A stretch of 64,000 nt of DNA from Krasilnikovozyma curviuscula (lineage: Eukaryota; Basidiomycota; Tremellomycetes; Cystofilobasidiales; Mrakiaceae), in NCBI GenBank assembly GCA_014825775.1, contig MVAQ01000006.1:177541-241540 (forward strand), read 5' to 3'. The notes beneath the pieces were generated by a model. It made no database searches and was not told the DNA's origin. It worked only from the letters and a program-made list of their open reading frames with translations. This document shows, piece by piece, positions 1-10,387 of the stretch. Within the stretch, counting starts at the first letter, position 1. Each line of letters opens with the position of its first letter. The position numbers and the translations under genes were made by a program.

Positions 1-222
1 GTCAACGTGGACGTGCGGGTGTAAGATTGGATTGTAAATATTGGTTAATTAGAATATGGAACTGTATGTGCGTGAGAGCATTCAAACCGGGTATGCAAGG
101 AGTTGTGTATTGTGTGTATAAGGAATATAAAACAGAGGAAAGCATGCAAAGGTGACGTTGGTACATTTTTAGGGCAATCGTGACGGGGAGAAGATGTTGC
201 GGATGACGGTGTGGGGGTTCGA

Positions 223-1316
223 TTATGCAAACTGGGGGAGCTTCTTCAGTGGTTTCCCTTCTGCAGCTCGTTTCTCGTTCTCCTTTTTCAGCTCTGCTTC
301 TTCTGTTTCGATGATGTGACTGAAGTTTGAACGGAGGAGGGGAGGTTCGGTCAGGCAAGACGTGAAAGAAGGCTAGGGTTTGCACTCACGCCCAACTGTG
401 CTCTGCTTCCTTGATCATCGCACGATCCTTCTTCGCATCCTGTGCCTGGTAAGAGAGTCCAGCAGCAGCTAGGACGAGGGCGATAGTGGAGACTGTTCAG
501 CAGAAGACGCGAGAGAGCGCAACAAAATCAGCCTCTGCAGATTCAGAATCATCTCATTTGCAAATCGAAAGACTCACATTGAGCGACCATTCTAGCTTGA
601 ACGATCTGTGACGACGGAAAATAGGTAAGCTCCAATCCGTTCAATCGCAAAACTCTTACGACTGACCTTTTGAGTAGTGGTGAGTCCTGGCTTATTGGCA
701 ACAGCAGCGAAAGAGCCAACGATACAGACTGCACAGATGAGAATGCGATCAGCGAAGTTTCAGCCAGAATGGCTGCCCTGCAACAGGATTACTCACCGGC
801 CCAAGCTCCACCGACGAGTGCATACTTGTTCTTGAGAAGCCAGTCTTTGGCAGCTTCACTAGTCGAGAGCTGAGATGCTTTGACCTGTTCTCTAGCTTCT
901 TGATTCTTGAGCTCCTGCAGACCAACACCCTGCCATAGCGTGCGCTCGTACAAGACTCCTCGTCTCTCCGCTTGAGCAACTGTGGCCCGCAACAAGAAAC
1001 TCAGTCAGCAATAGCTCGATAAAGTCACACGCAGTAGATTCGAGCTCACCAGCAAAGGGAAGAGTGATCAAAACACATCCGAGGACCTTGGCAGGCAAGG
1101 GCAGATTTGCGTACGTTGCCTTTCGTCGACCATAGTAGTGGAGACCTCCCCAAAGAGCTAAACCGAGGGAGCCTCCCTGAATGCCACCAATGATGTTTTC
1201 GTTGTGGAGAGCTGCAGCATGTTCATCAGAGAAAAGCTGACAAGGATCGAAACCGTCAGTAATTTCGACTGGAGCTCGCGTGCGATCGTCATTCCATCAG
1301 GACTCACCTTGACCAT
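223..1316 (-). CDS. RCF2: Rcf2-like respiratory supercomplex factor (HIG1 domain)
   Basis: This is a five-exon gene read on the minus strand. The first exon is only ATG-GTC-AAG, followed directly by a GTGAGT donor. The spliced product is roughly 200 residues. It begins like yeast Rcf2 with a short soluble segment (MVKLFSDEHAAALHNEN), then a Gly-rich hydrophobic stretch (IIGGIQGGSLGLALWGG). A HIG1 domain follows, built from KYALVGGAWAGS and ending in QKIVQARMVAQ, the hallmark that closes this domain in Rcf1/Rcf2. A final hydrophobic segment and a charged Lys/Glu-rich tail complete it. Known family role: an inner-mitochondrial-membrane protein that associates with cytochrome c oxidase and the III-IV supercomplexes. 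The order of elements and the QARM motif make Rcf2 a better fit than Rcf1. It faces an Mpv17-family gene across a shared 1 kb spacer. Confidence 0.88.
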
Positions 1317-2356
1317 GGTTGCTGTACTGTTGTACTGTTGATAGGTTTGAATGAGATCTGGAGTGGAATGGGTTTGAAATCAAGACGGAAGTTAAAAGTT
1401 GGTATTCGATAATTTCAGCGAGGGTGAAGTAAACAGCAGGCCTTTTATATACTGGTTCTTCAACCTTCCCGCCGCAAGGAAATGTCGAGCGAGAGGAGCG
1501 GCCGTGGCACCAAGACTTACTTTTTCTCCCCCTTTGTTTCTTAATAATAGCGGAATCTCCAGCTTGTTATTCGGAAACGGTCGAAACCTCCATGACGCCA
1601 TTTTCAGAGTGTGAATCTCCCGCTGATGGAGAACAACCAATCATCGAGCCCGCTGGAAGTTATGTAAACAAATGCGTTCATCGAGCAGATTCGAAGCAAC
1701 GGCCCGTCTTCAACCAGAACAAAAGCTGGATGGTATCTAGAGACGTATTGAAACATTTCTGCTTCTCTTGGACCCGTTTCAGCCTCAAGAGCTGTCCTTT
1801 GGGTCGCCGGAGACACTTTGTTGCGCAGAGGAAGACCAATACAGAGGGCAGGCCTACCTCGGAGGTCAAAATAGTATGTGATGTATATAGAAGGACCAGT
1901 TGGTTCATTCTTTTCATAAAATATAGTCAGCAAAAAAACCCACAAAATCATCACTGAGTCAGGTCCAGCACGTCGTCAAGCACGAAAATCTTTGTTGACG
2001 TTCGACGAGAACATTCGCTGATTGCAAGATACCTTTGCTCCTAGAGAGCTTAGAGAAACCGTCATCGTATACCAGAGGATCTGATTAGATGCCATACAAG
2101 CCCAGAGCAGGTCAGTTTGTTTCTCAGTGCCAATGTCGTTGAACTCAGTGCTCACCAATTTTTTTCCCTGTTTCTCGTTTGTTGCTCGAATTGCAGGACC
2201 TATCAACACTATCGGACCCCAAAGAGATTAGACCCCATAGATTCAGCTCATTGGAACCCTTCATCTACTCAGAGCTCGGACTAGAGAGCCTCATCTTTTC
2301 ACACACCCAAGCTCTTTCAAAAGAATCCAGAAACGGACACTACGAACAGCAGTGTG
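1317..2356. promoter_or_regulatory. Divergent intergenic region between RCF2 and Mpv17-family gene
   Basis: About 1 kb without a supported gene separates two divergently read genes for mitochondrial or organellar membrane proteins. Open frames of about 120 codons occur on both strands around 1600-1950, but they overlap each other and look like chance frames. I recognise no specific binding site. Confidence 0.5.
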
Positions 2357-3339
2357 ATGCCTTGGACTACTTACAACCGCATCTTGACTCGCTTTCCATG
2401 TAAGTTCACAAACGGCTTTCTTGTGTTTCGAAGTTAGTCTTCTGACGGGAGTTGCTCGGGTACCAGGGACAACGCGGTCGGCTGTCGCTGCCACTTTCAT
2501 GGGAGGAGGTGACGCTATCGCCCAGACGTTCTTCGAGCCTCATCAAAACCACCATGATGTGTGTCTACAATTTCCCTTTTTCTTGAAGCCGCTGCAGCCT
2601 TTACTCATTCCCGGCTCAACTCGTCTTCCCGACCCACAACAGGTTGCGCGAACTGCTCGTTTTGCAGTGTACGGCTTTCTCTTCCACGCCCCCTGTCTGG
2701 CGAAATATTTTGGAATGGTCAACAAGATTCAGTTCCAGAACAAGATTCTCAATGTCTCCACCAAGGTACGATACTCTTCGACTGCCGCCGTTGACGTTGT
2801 GTTTGCGCTGGTACCTGTTTTGACTGACTTGGGCGGTTTGATTCACATAGATTGCTCTGGACGCAACAGTGTGGTCTACCTGGTCTATAACTATGTTCTA
2901 TTCGGCTATGGGTGTAATGGAAGGCAAGAACCTAGAGGATATCATTGACAAAGTTAAAGCAGGTTTTGCGCCTACTTATTTACGCGGAGTGTTGGTGTGA
3001 GTCGCCCTTGTTTCCACCTCAAATTTGCCCTTCATCAAGCGGCGATTAACTCCCTTTTGTCTTGAAAAGGTATGTCCCTGTATCAGCAGCGACGTACAGT
3101 ATCATAGCGCCTGCCCATCGTGGACTTTGGCTCCAAGCTGTGGGTCTAGGTCAGTAACCTTCAGACTCCTACGAATTCCCTTCTTGAGGCTTATTATATT
3201 CCTTATTGCAGGATGGAACACATATCTCTCTCACCAGAACCTTTTGTCCAACCAGGCCGTCAGTGAACACCACCTGCAGCATCAAATCCAAAATATCGCA
3301 TCCACCACAAGAGTTTCACAGCGGTTACAGCACCAATAG
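2357..3339 (+). CDS. Mpv17/PMP22 family membrane protein
   Basis: A six-exon gene. The start codon opens MPWTTYNRILTRFP, the usual Mpv17 opening (W..Y...L...P), and splices at CCA-T/GTAAGT into an exon reading TRSAVAATFMGGGDAIAQ, the diagnostic G.GD...Q helix. Later exons give VARTARFAVYGFLFHAP and then IALDATVWSTWSITMFYSAM, which match the later transmembrane helices. The C-terminal core ends near AHRGLWLQAVGLGWNTYLS, followed by a Gln/His-rich tail of about 35 residues. Family members (Mpv17, Sym1, PMP22, Woronin sorting complex) are four-helix proteins of the mitochondrial inner membrane or peroxisome. The subfamily cannot be assigned by eye. The loop between helices is longer than in Sym1, so a peroxisomal or Woronin-like role is possible. 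Confidence 0.85.
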
Positions 3340-3881
3340 AATTACTAATAGTTGGAGTAGAATTTATGTATTGCGTTGTTGGTAATTATTCTCCATCACA
3401 AGCTCCCTAAGACTAGTGATCGTCCAGCGCACCATCTCTTTCCTCGCACCATCGCCCAACACCCATGTATCCGTAAGAAACCCATACTGACCAGCGGCTT
3501 GACACTCTGATATGTTCTCTAGAACGTTGAATGCTCGTCAAGTAATGCTAGTTCCCTCTGCTTGAGCGAACCAGACTTTGGAGGATATGAGAGGTGACTT
3601 GGGAGGGGGCGAGTCTTCATCCTGTGGTCTCGCACCTCAAGAGCTGCTGACCCAAACATAAAGACACTCTTCTGTGGCAGTAAATATATCGATTAAGATG
3701 CATACAGTTCATTTAAGCTTAGGAGTTACGAAGCTAAAACCAAAATGAGATATCTTTACAAAGAGTCAACGTCCGTGTTTTATTGGAAGACTGTCCGTGA
3801 AGTATTAGTGTCTGGTATCAAAGTGTGGAAGAGATGGAAAAATAAAACTAATGGCTACATGATTGATCAGCGACTGCTTAT
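3340..3881. other. Convergent intergenic region, no gene seen
   Basis: This stretch lies between the 3' ends of the Mpv17-family gene and the YTH gene. It is AT-rich with short poly-A and poly-T runs and presumably holds both 3' untranslated regions. I see no supported coding region, tRNA or repeat. Confidence 0.6.
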
Positions 3882-6800
3882 TCAATATCCATGGTAGCCC
3901 TGGTTTGGTATTGGAGGAGGTGCGTGAAACTGCTGTTGTAGATGGTGAGGATGCATTGACGTTTGAGGATAGCGGGGATTAGATGGTTGTAAAGTTGCGA
4001 ATGGATGTTGCAACGTGTGAGACGATGCTGATTGATGCTGCTGAGGTACCTTCTGGTGTTGCATCTGCAATTCCTTTTGAAGTGCTTGTTGCTCATAGAA
4101 AGAGAAATCCTGGAGGAGACTTGTCTTACTGTGATAGGAGTGAAAGATCTGCAACATGTCATTTCCAGCCGACATTTCTGGAATCGCGTGAACTTGTCAG
4201 TTTCGCCTTCGAGACGGCTGACCGCCAGGACAATTATCGCTGGTACTCACCAATTTCCTGAGTATCCCTGGAATTTGTGACAGGCTTCTTCTCTGGAGTA
4301 TTGTTTAGACGGATATGTCGCAAAGCTTGGTTCTAATAATCGAAAGAGACGGTCAATTGACAGGTTGGCGGACACAGAATCAGTCGAGGAAGGCTTACAG
4401 GGATATCCTGGACGGTAAACAGATCAAAAAGCAAGTAAGGTTATTGGCAAGAAGACCAGATCCTCCGGCAAGAACTGATACTCACCCGAACGAAGATCCA
4501 TTTAACTCTGAAAATACCCTTCCACTTGTCTTGAGCCCAGACGGTACTGGTCGTGTTGTAATCAACTTCTGTGAGCACTGCGTAGTATGGAAAAGTTAAT
4601 GTCAGTAGTTTCTTCCCGGTTCTAAAGGAAAAGTGTGTGCTTACTCTGAGCAACACCGCAGAAATGTCCGCTGGCGTTGACGGAGAAGAATAAGTAGCTA
4701 GCGACGGACAAAAAGATTGTCAGACAAGCAGAAATATCACATTGACGGGAAAGAAGAACCAACATAGGCATCTGACTGGCACTTTCTTGAAACGCTTTGT
4801 CGAGTCTTTTGTTGCCAAACGTCGTTGAGGACCAAATCTCATACTGAGAGAGCACAGGGCGTCAGCTCTCGCAAAAAAAAAAGAGACTACATAGTCCAAT
4901 GAAAGTAGCTCACCTTGAGTGATTTGTGAACGTCATCTTCTGTGAAAGACTTGATGACGAAATACCTCGCCTGATTGTGAAAGCGCAATGCTAAGCAAAC
5001 CAGCGCAGGACGCAGACCACGGCAAAAAGCAGAGACATACCTTTGCAGGATTCGTATCAAACGAAGCAGGATTATATCCTTTTTGAGAGATGAGAGATGG
5101 AACATCGACTGGACTAGCTAAGGCATGCATCGGAAGTACTGGTTCGACCAAGTTCTGCTGATTCGTCGCCTCGCCGTATCCGTTCGATCTGCCGTTTCCA
5201 TGATGCAGGGGTAGAGCGCCAGGGATTATGTTGCTCTGATAGATGTTTTGATTGCCATGTACCGGTGCCGTTGAGTAGAAAGGAGGTTGAGGGGCAGATG
5301 TCATTGGTTGTTGTTGAGGCATGGGCGATCTTCCATGAGACATCGCAGCAGAAGAGACAGAGCCGAACGAGTTAGAATATCCACCACCACCACGGACACC
5401 AAGAATCGCATCTTTCTGGCCCCAGCCAGTTCCTAGTGCGGTGAATGGGTGCTGTTCGGGTGCTGTGGTTGTCGGACTAAAGGTGGAACCGTTACCAATT
5501 GCTCCGTAGGTGTTACCTGTCTGTTTCTGTGAAGTGTGTCCAATAGGTGGCACATATGCTGATGCTGAGGCTGGTCCTGCAGGTCTGGCCTGAGGTTGAC
5601 CCAATGTTGAGACGTCTGTAACCAAGGACAGTTTGGGACTGCCAGTGCCCTTGCTCGAACCAGCCGAGAGTATAGGGCGATGGAACGGTAAGAATGTTGG
5701 TGTAGCATTGGTGGGAGTAGATTCGTCCGATGATGAGACGCCAAATGTTGCGGGATTCTGTGCAGCCTCTGAAGGGATTGCTGGGGACGCGAATCTAGGT
5801 GGTGCAACTGAGGAGTTGCGAGAATGGTTTCGAGAGCTAGGTCTGGATCGTTCTCGTCCATTAGGGTCTGGCGATCCTGCAGCAGACAGATTTGGAGATG
5901 GTGCTCTCAGAGAAGAACCCAGAGGTGGGTTTAATGATGATGTTGAGATGTTGTGCCCCAACTGCATTGCATCGAAAGCGTCTTGAAGTTGTGCTGCAGT
6001 CACGGGGCCATTGGGATCAATACTGATGGCAGTACTGCTGGAATTATTACTGTCGGATCTTCTATGACCTGCATAGCGAGTGCCTGGAACGTGAAGCGAA
6101 GTGGATTCACCAGAATCCCACTGGCCACCATCTCTAGCCAGCATGTCCCGTGGGGTGGCGTCCCAAGGCGATCTATGAATCGGTGATGTAGGAGGATGAA
6201 GATCTTCACCGTTGACCGAGTCATTACTGGGACGACCGTATCGAGAGTTGAGGCCGCCGAAGGGGACAGGACTGCGTTGAAGTCGATCGCTGACTCGATC
6301 GTTGACGCTTTGTGTCAATGACTGGTGTCTTCTGATAACTGGAACAGAGCCGAATGCAGAAGAACTAGAAGACACATCTGCCGAACCAGCGTTGGAGTAG
6401 GATCGGTGATGGCCAGGCTGGATAGGGATGTTGTCGTGACTTGAAGACGATATGACTGATGGAGAAGCGTTGCCTGACGACCTCGAATCGCTGGGCCATC
6501 TAGTCAGCGGGGACCTCGATGCAGTATCAAGAGCATCGTCTAATGCCTGAAAAAAGTCAGAGGTGAAAGAAGGAAAGGTAAGCAGATCAAAGACGCCAAA
6601 TTTTTAGGAGAAGCAGCTATCTTCATACCAGAGAAGATCCACTTGCACTCCTTCTTCCCTCTTCTATAGCATCCTGCCAGTCATCCATCCCATCCTGGTG
6701 ATCAGCAGTTATGGAAGCGAGGGAGTTTCGACCATGGCCAACTGGACCGCTGAACTTTCTCTGAAGGGACGGTTGATACGATCCTGAAGGTGAAAGGCTC

Positions 6801-7324
6801 AATGATGCTGATAAGAGATGACAAGACGTAAAATAGCGGGTCCAATGTCAGCAAAGGGTTAGACCAAATCAGACTCCGAAATTTCGCTCACCTGGGGTGC
6901 GAGAGGAGGGCAGAGAGCCATGCCGTGTTAAATGGCCACCCAAACTCTCAGAGCTATAGACATATCCATCATTCTCCAGCTCGTGCTCATCTTCTTCTCG
7001 GACCTGGGCTGAATGAAGAGTCCTTCGACTTGGATGATGGCCCACAGTATGGAACCTTCTGACACCCCCTGAACCTGAGCTATTGTCCTGTCCAATTGGA
7101 GATCTCGGAGAGCTTGGTCCTACTACAGAGGGAGACTTGGGAGGTGAGATTGATGGTGTTTGATGATTTTGAAGCTGGTTTTCGCTGGCTGAATATTCCT
7201 GAGGTCGAGACACGACTGCGAAACCTGACGAAGCACCTGAGGGGCCTGCCAAGCTGGACGAACCATTTCCTTGACCTCTAGCTTGCTGCTGGCGAACCCT
7301 GTTGAGATTCACGAAGCCACTCAT
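3882..7324 (-). CDS. YTH-domain m6A RNA reader (YTHDF/Pho92-like)
   Basis: A ten-exon gene encoding about 930 residues. The N-terminal ~700 residues are low complexity, rich in Ser, Pro, Gly, Asn and Gln, as in cytoplasmic YTHDF proteins. The YTH domain occupies roughly residues 705-870. It opens with [20 protein letters not shown], continues with [13 protein letters not shown] and [17 protein letters not shown], then [17 protein letters not shown] and LRHIRLNN...[12 protein letters not shown]. The two tryptophans in VWAQDKWKG and the one in IWSST correspond to the aromatic cage that holds N6-methyladenosine. The C-terminal tail is Gln/His/Pro-rich. Within the domain the residues D-I-P sit on a 9-nt exon. 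Family role: binding m6A-marked mRNA and promoting its decay or regulating its translation. The start at 7324 gives a continuous first exon and no better upstream ATG is in frame. Confidence 0.92.
4399..4407 (-). other. 9-nt micro-exon in the YTH gene
   Basis: The minus strand reads CAG/GATATCCCT/GTAAGC, an exon of three codons (D-I-P). It is flanked by introns of 78 nt (4408-4485) and 66 nt (4333-4398). Including it restores the conserved [17 protein letters not shown] run of the YTH domain (WIFVKDVPNSQLRHIRL in animal YTHDF proteins). Skipping it would keep the frame but delete three core residues. Confidence 0.85.
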
Positions 7325-7705
7325 ACTGCTCCCAGAAATTTGAGAAGGTCGTGGTCCGTGACACTCGATGGGGACGATTTATTTTCTGTGTCAGTTGCAC
7401 CGCCGCCGCGCTGCTAAAACAGTGACAGGCTAAAAGCAGAGCAACTTGAGAGTGACATTTATGGATACATAGTAGAAAAATGCGAAGATAGTTCTGTTGA
7501 ATGTCCAGAAAAAAAAAAGGCGCGATGCAAAATGTGTAGAAATACAGACGTGGGGTAACCTGGATTACGTTTTCTAACACCACCTTTATCCTAGAAGAGG
7601 TCAATGTGAACATGGAAGTAAAGCAAAGTAAAGGGGAGAAAACTGCCCGTAGCCCAAAAGTCGTAATGAACAAGTTTTTCAATTTGGACAGATGCGACAG
7701 GCACC
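7325..7705. promoter_or_regulatory. YTH upstream region and GH17 3' end
   Basis: An AT-rich spacer between two minus-strand genes. It must hold the promoter and leader of the YTH gene and the 3' untranslated region of the GH17 gene. A minus-strand open frame here has no recognisable protein features. Confidence 0.5.
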
Positions 7706-9953
7706 CTAAAGATGTGAACAGTTTGGGACTGTTACACCTTTGAGAGTTTTGTTAGCGTTGAAAAGTCCCCAGTAAGGCTCAACAGTGCTTTCAGGTAGAA
7801 AAAATGCGATTAGCTGCGATCAACATCACTCCTTCGCTCAGCATCACACGTTGCAAACTCACCCATATTCCTCTTTCCATGGCTCATTAAAAGCTTCAAA
7901 GAAGAAATATCCAGTCTTATTAGTGTTCGCAGCGCAGACATAGTCGTCCAAGAAGATCTGGAGGTTTGCGACCTGTCACAAATCAAAACAACCGGTCAGA
8001 ACACACGGAGCTCGTTAATTCGCACCCCTCGTATCGATTGGAGATAAATAGTTTTTCTTACACTTGCTTCCGAGCCTGCTCCATCGTAGAGTCCGTCGAT
8101 AGTCATGGAGTCCGTTGGCCATCCAGTTTCAGCGATATAAACAGGCGGGTTGTTTGTTGCGGTAGAACATGCAAGCTGAAAAACAAATGTCCAATTCAGA
8201 AAACAAAAATGAGAAGAACTACAGTGTGTCCACATCCAAACTTACCACATCATTCTCTATTAGACGCAGTTGCGACAAATTTAGTCAAGGTTCCAATTCA
8301 GTCGTACAAAACGTGCTTACCTTCGAAATAATCCCAAACCCAACCAGCCGCCTGATCAATCAGTAAATCACCCCACCAAGCATGCACATTTGCCATTATC
8401 TGAAAGGAAGGGGGCAAGGCTGAGAAGGGATAGAACGGAACGTAGAGATCTAGGGAGACACTCTTACAAAGTCAGCTCCCTCGCAAAGGGTCGTAGTGAT
8501 CATGCTACCGGCATCGGCTGTTCCAACTGGAATAGTCTTGTCAAGAGTCATGTTTCCAATCACACTTCGGGTGTCAGACATATGCTCGATGATCTCTTTA
8601 CGTGCTGCAACCGCCGCCGTGCCAGTCGAAGTTCCAGAACTTCCAGCCTGGTCCAAGATGTACTCGTTTCCAACAATGATCCCAGAGACGTGGTCCGTTC
8701 CATAATTTTCCAATGCTGTCTGAATTTCTGCCAAGTTTCTCTCGTAAACAGTCTCATTTCCTGCGTAGTAAAGTCCGAGCCAGACTAGAAATGACCAGAG
8801 TCCATCTGTCAGCATCGATTGTCTATAGTAAGAAGCAGAGCTTGTGCTTTCCAACGATTCTTACCTGTGATATTTGCTCCAACATCCTGAACTGGGAAGA
8901 ACAATGGAAAGAGTACAGGAAAACGTGAGCTAGAGCATGGAGGGAAATCTTAGCCACACTGGACCTACTGGCTTGAAGTACCAACGATGACTGGTTACAA
9001 TCTGCTGAATAGAGTCTGATACGGGTAGTTACCTGAGATAGCAGCTGAATGTCGGTATAAACATCCTCCTATATTTATAAAAAAAGAAAGATTTTTAAGA
9101 AAACTTATCAGGTGCAGATGAAGTAGATCGATCTGTTTTCACTGACCTGCGTCGCACCGCAATCAGGAAGAATGACTCCTGTCTAAAAGAATACATTCGA
9201 TAAGTTAAGCCTTACTAACCGCAACCAAAGAAAGGGTAGAAGAAGCCCCTTACTGGAGTGTAAGCAAATCCGTAGAAGGAGTTATGTAGGGCTGAATCGA
9301 GGGTGAACTGAGAGGGTGATGATGATGAGTTAGTGCTGGATGTGCTGTTGGAAGAAGTCGAGGTTGTGGAGTTGGAGGATACAGCAGCTGACTTTGTGGA
9401 AGCGACTGATTTAGCATGGACAGCTTCGTAAATACCTACTGCGACACCTGTTGTTCGAATATAACGGACACGAGTTGTTATTTCGGTCAGCGGTTGTTCC
9501 AAATGCACCACGTTATCAAGGTCACAAATCAAAGGAAAGCCAGAAACAGGGGTGGTCAGTGATGAAAGCTCCGTCCCCACGTTCCAAGTCGTTTGCACGG
9601 ATCAGCGTACCTGCGACAACCAGCAAGCCTGCGATGACAGACAGAGTGATCTTCCAAGCATTTCCACTTGACTTGGTGTTGTCTGGCCAGTTTGGCTTCC
9701 ATTCGCTCTCCTCTCCTGCTGCATTGTAATTGTAGCCTTGGTATGCTGCGACGATCGGCCCTGTCGATGAGCGATCTCTCATGTTGATTGCTTCTACGTC
9801 GTCTTCCTCATCCTTGTAGCCAGAAGTGGGCTCGTTCAAGTTGACTTGAGACATTGGTGTGTTGGTTCTACTATAGTACACGTTGTCGCCTGATGTCTGT
9901 GCTGGATAGGGATTGCGCTGGGGGTAAGGAGTGTGTTGCTGTGGGTAAGACAT
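7706..9953 (-). CDS. Membrane-anchored GH17 endo-beta-1,3-glucanase
   Basis: A multi-exon gene for a type II membrane protein. The N-terminus (about 110 residues) is a Pro/Gln/Tyr-rich cytosolic region. A single transmembrane anchor (ITLSVIAGLLVVAGVAVGIY) follows, then a Ser/Thr/Asn-rich linker, then a GH17 catalytic barrel starting SFYGFAYTP and GVILPDCGATQEDVYTDIQL. The catalytic pair is visible: the acid/base Glu in VSGIIVGNEYILD and the nucleophile Glu in YIAETGWPTDS. The domain ends PYWGLFNANKTLKGVTVPNC as usual for GH17. Family role: hydrolysis or transglycosylation of cell-wall beta-1,3-glucan; anchored members resemble Aspergillus BtgC. No GPI signal is seen, consistent with an N-terminal anchor. 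Exact borders of some short exons between 8860 and 9260 are less certain. Confidence 0.9.
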
Positions 9954-10387
9954 GGGACAATGAGAGGAAGGTCCTGGAGAGGACGGCTAGGACGAAAGCA
10001 GAGGAGAATTATTTAGATTAAGAAGAATTAGAAAAGTTGACTGTTGGACGACGAAACTAAGGAAAGCGGTACTATCCCAAAAAAAGATGTTGAAAGATTT
10101 ACTGCGTGCACGGGCGGGGCCCAGCAAAATCAACGCCGAAAATAACGCGACGAAAGGTCAGGACAACGCGTCTTCACCTCTCTAGGAAACAGTTTCGCTT
10201 GAGAGGGACAAGACAGGAAGAGGAGGGTTGGAAACATACCATTTCGCTACACTTGCACTTTCATAAAGTAGTCAGTTAGCCAGAAATAGAAATCACGAAT
10301 AGTATAACAACGGGTATCAAGTGACAGGGTATTCTTTATGCATTGGTATAAAGTGTGAGGTAAAATCGTTCAAAAGCAAAAAAAAAA
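9954..10387. promoter_or_regulatory. Upstream region of GH17 gene and POLK 3' end
   Basis: About 430 nt between two minus-strand genes. It should contain the glucanase promoter and leader and the polymerase 3' end. No specific site is recognised. Confidence 0.5.

Noticed and set aside
1592..1957. Opposed 116-121 codon open frames in the RCF2/Mpv17 spacer
   Set aside because: They overlap on opposite strands, show no domain, no splice structure and no family resemblance; chance frames are likely.
7278..7682. Minus-strand open frame spanning the YTH start region
   Set aside because: It ends at the YTH start region in another frame, is rich in Phe/Leu/Cys and matches an AT-rich leader; no protein features.
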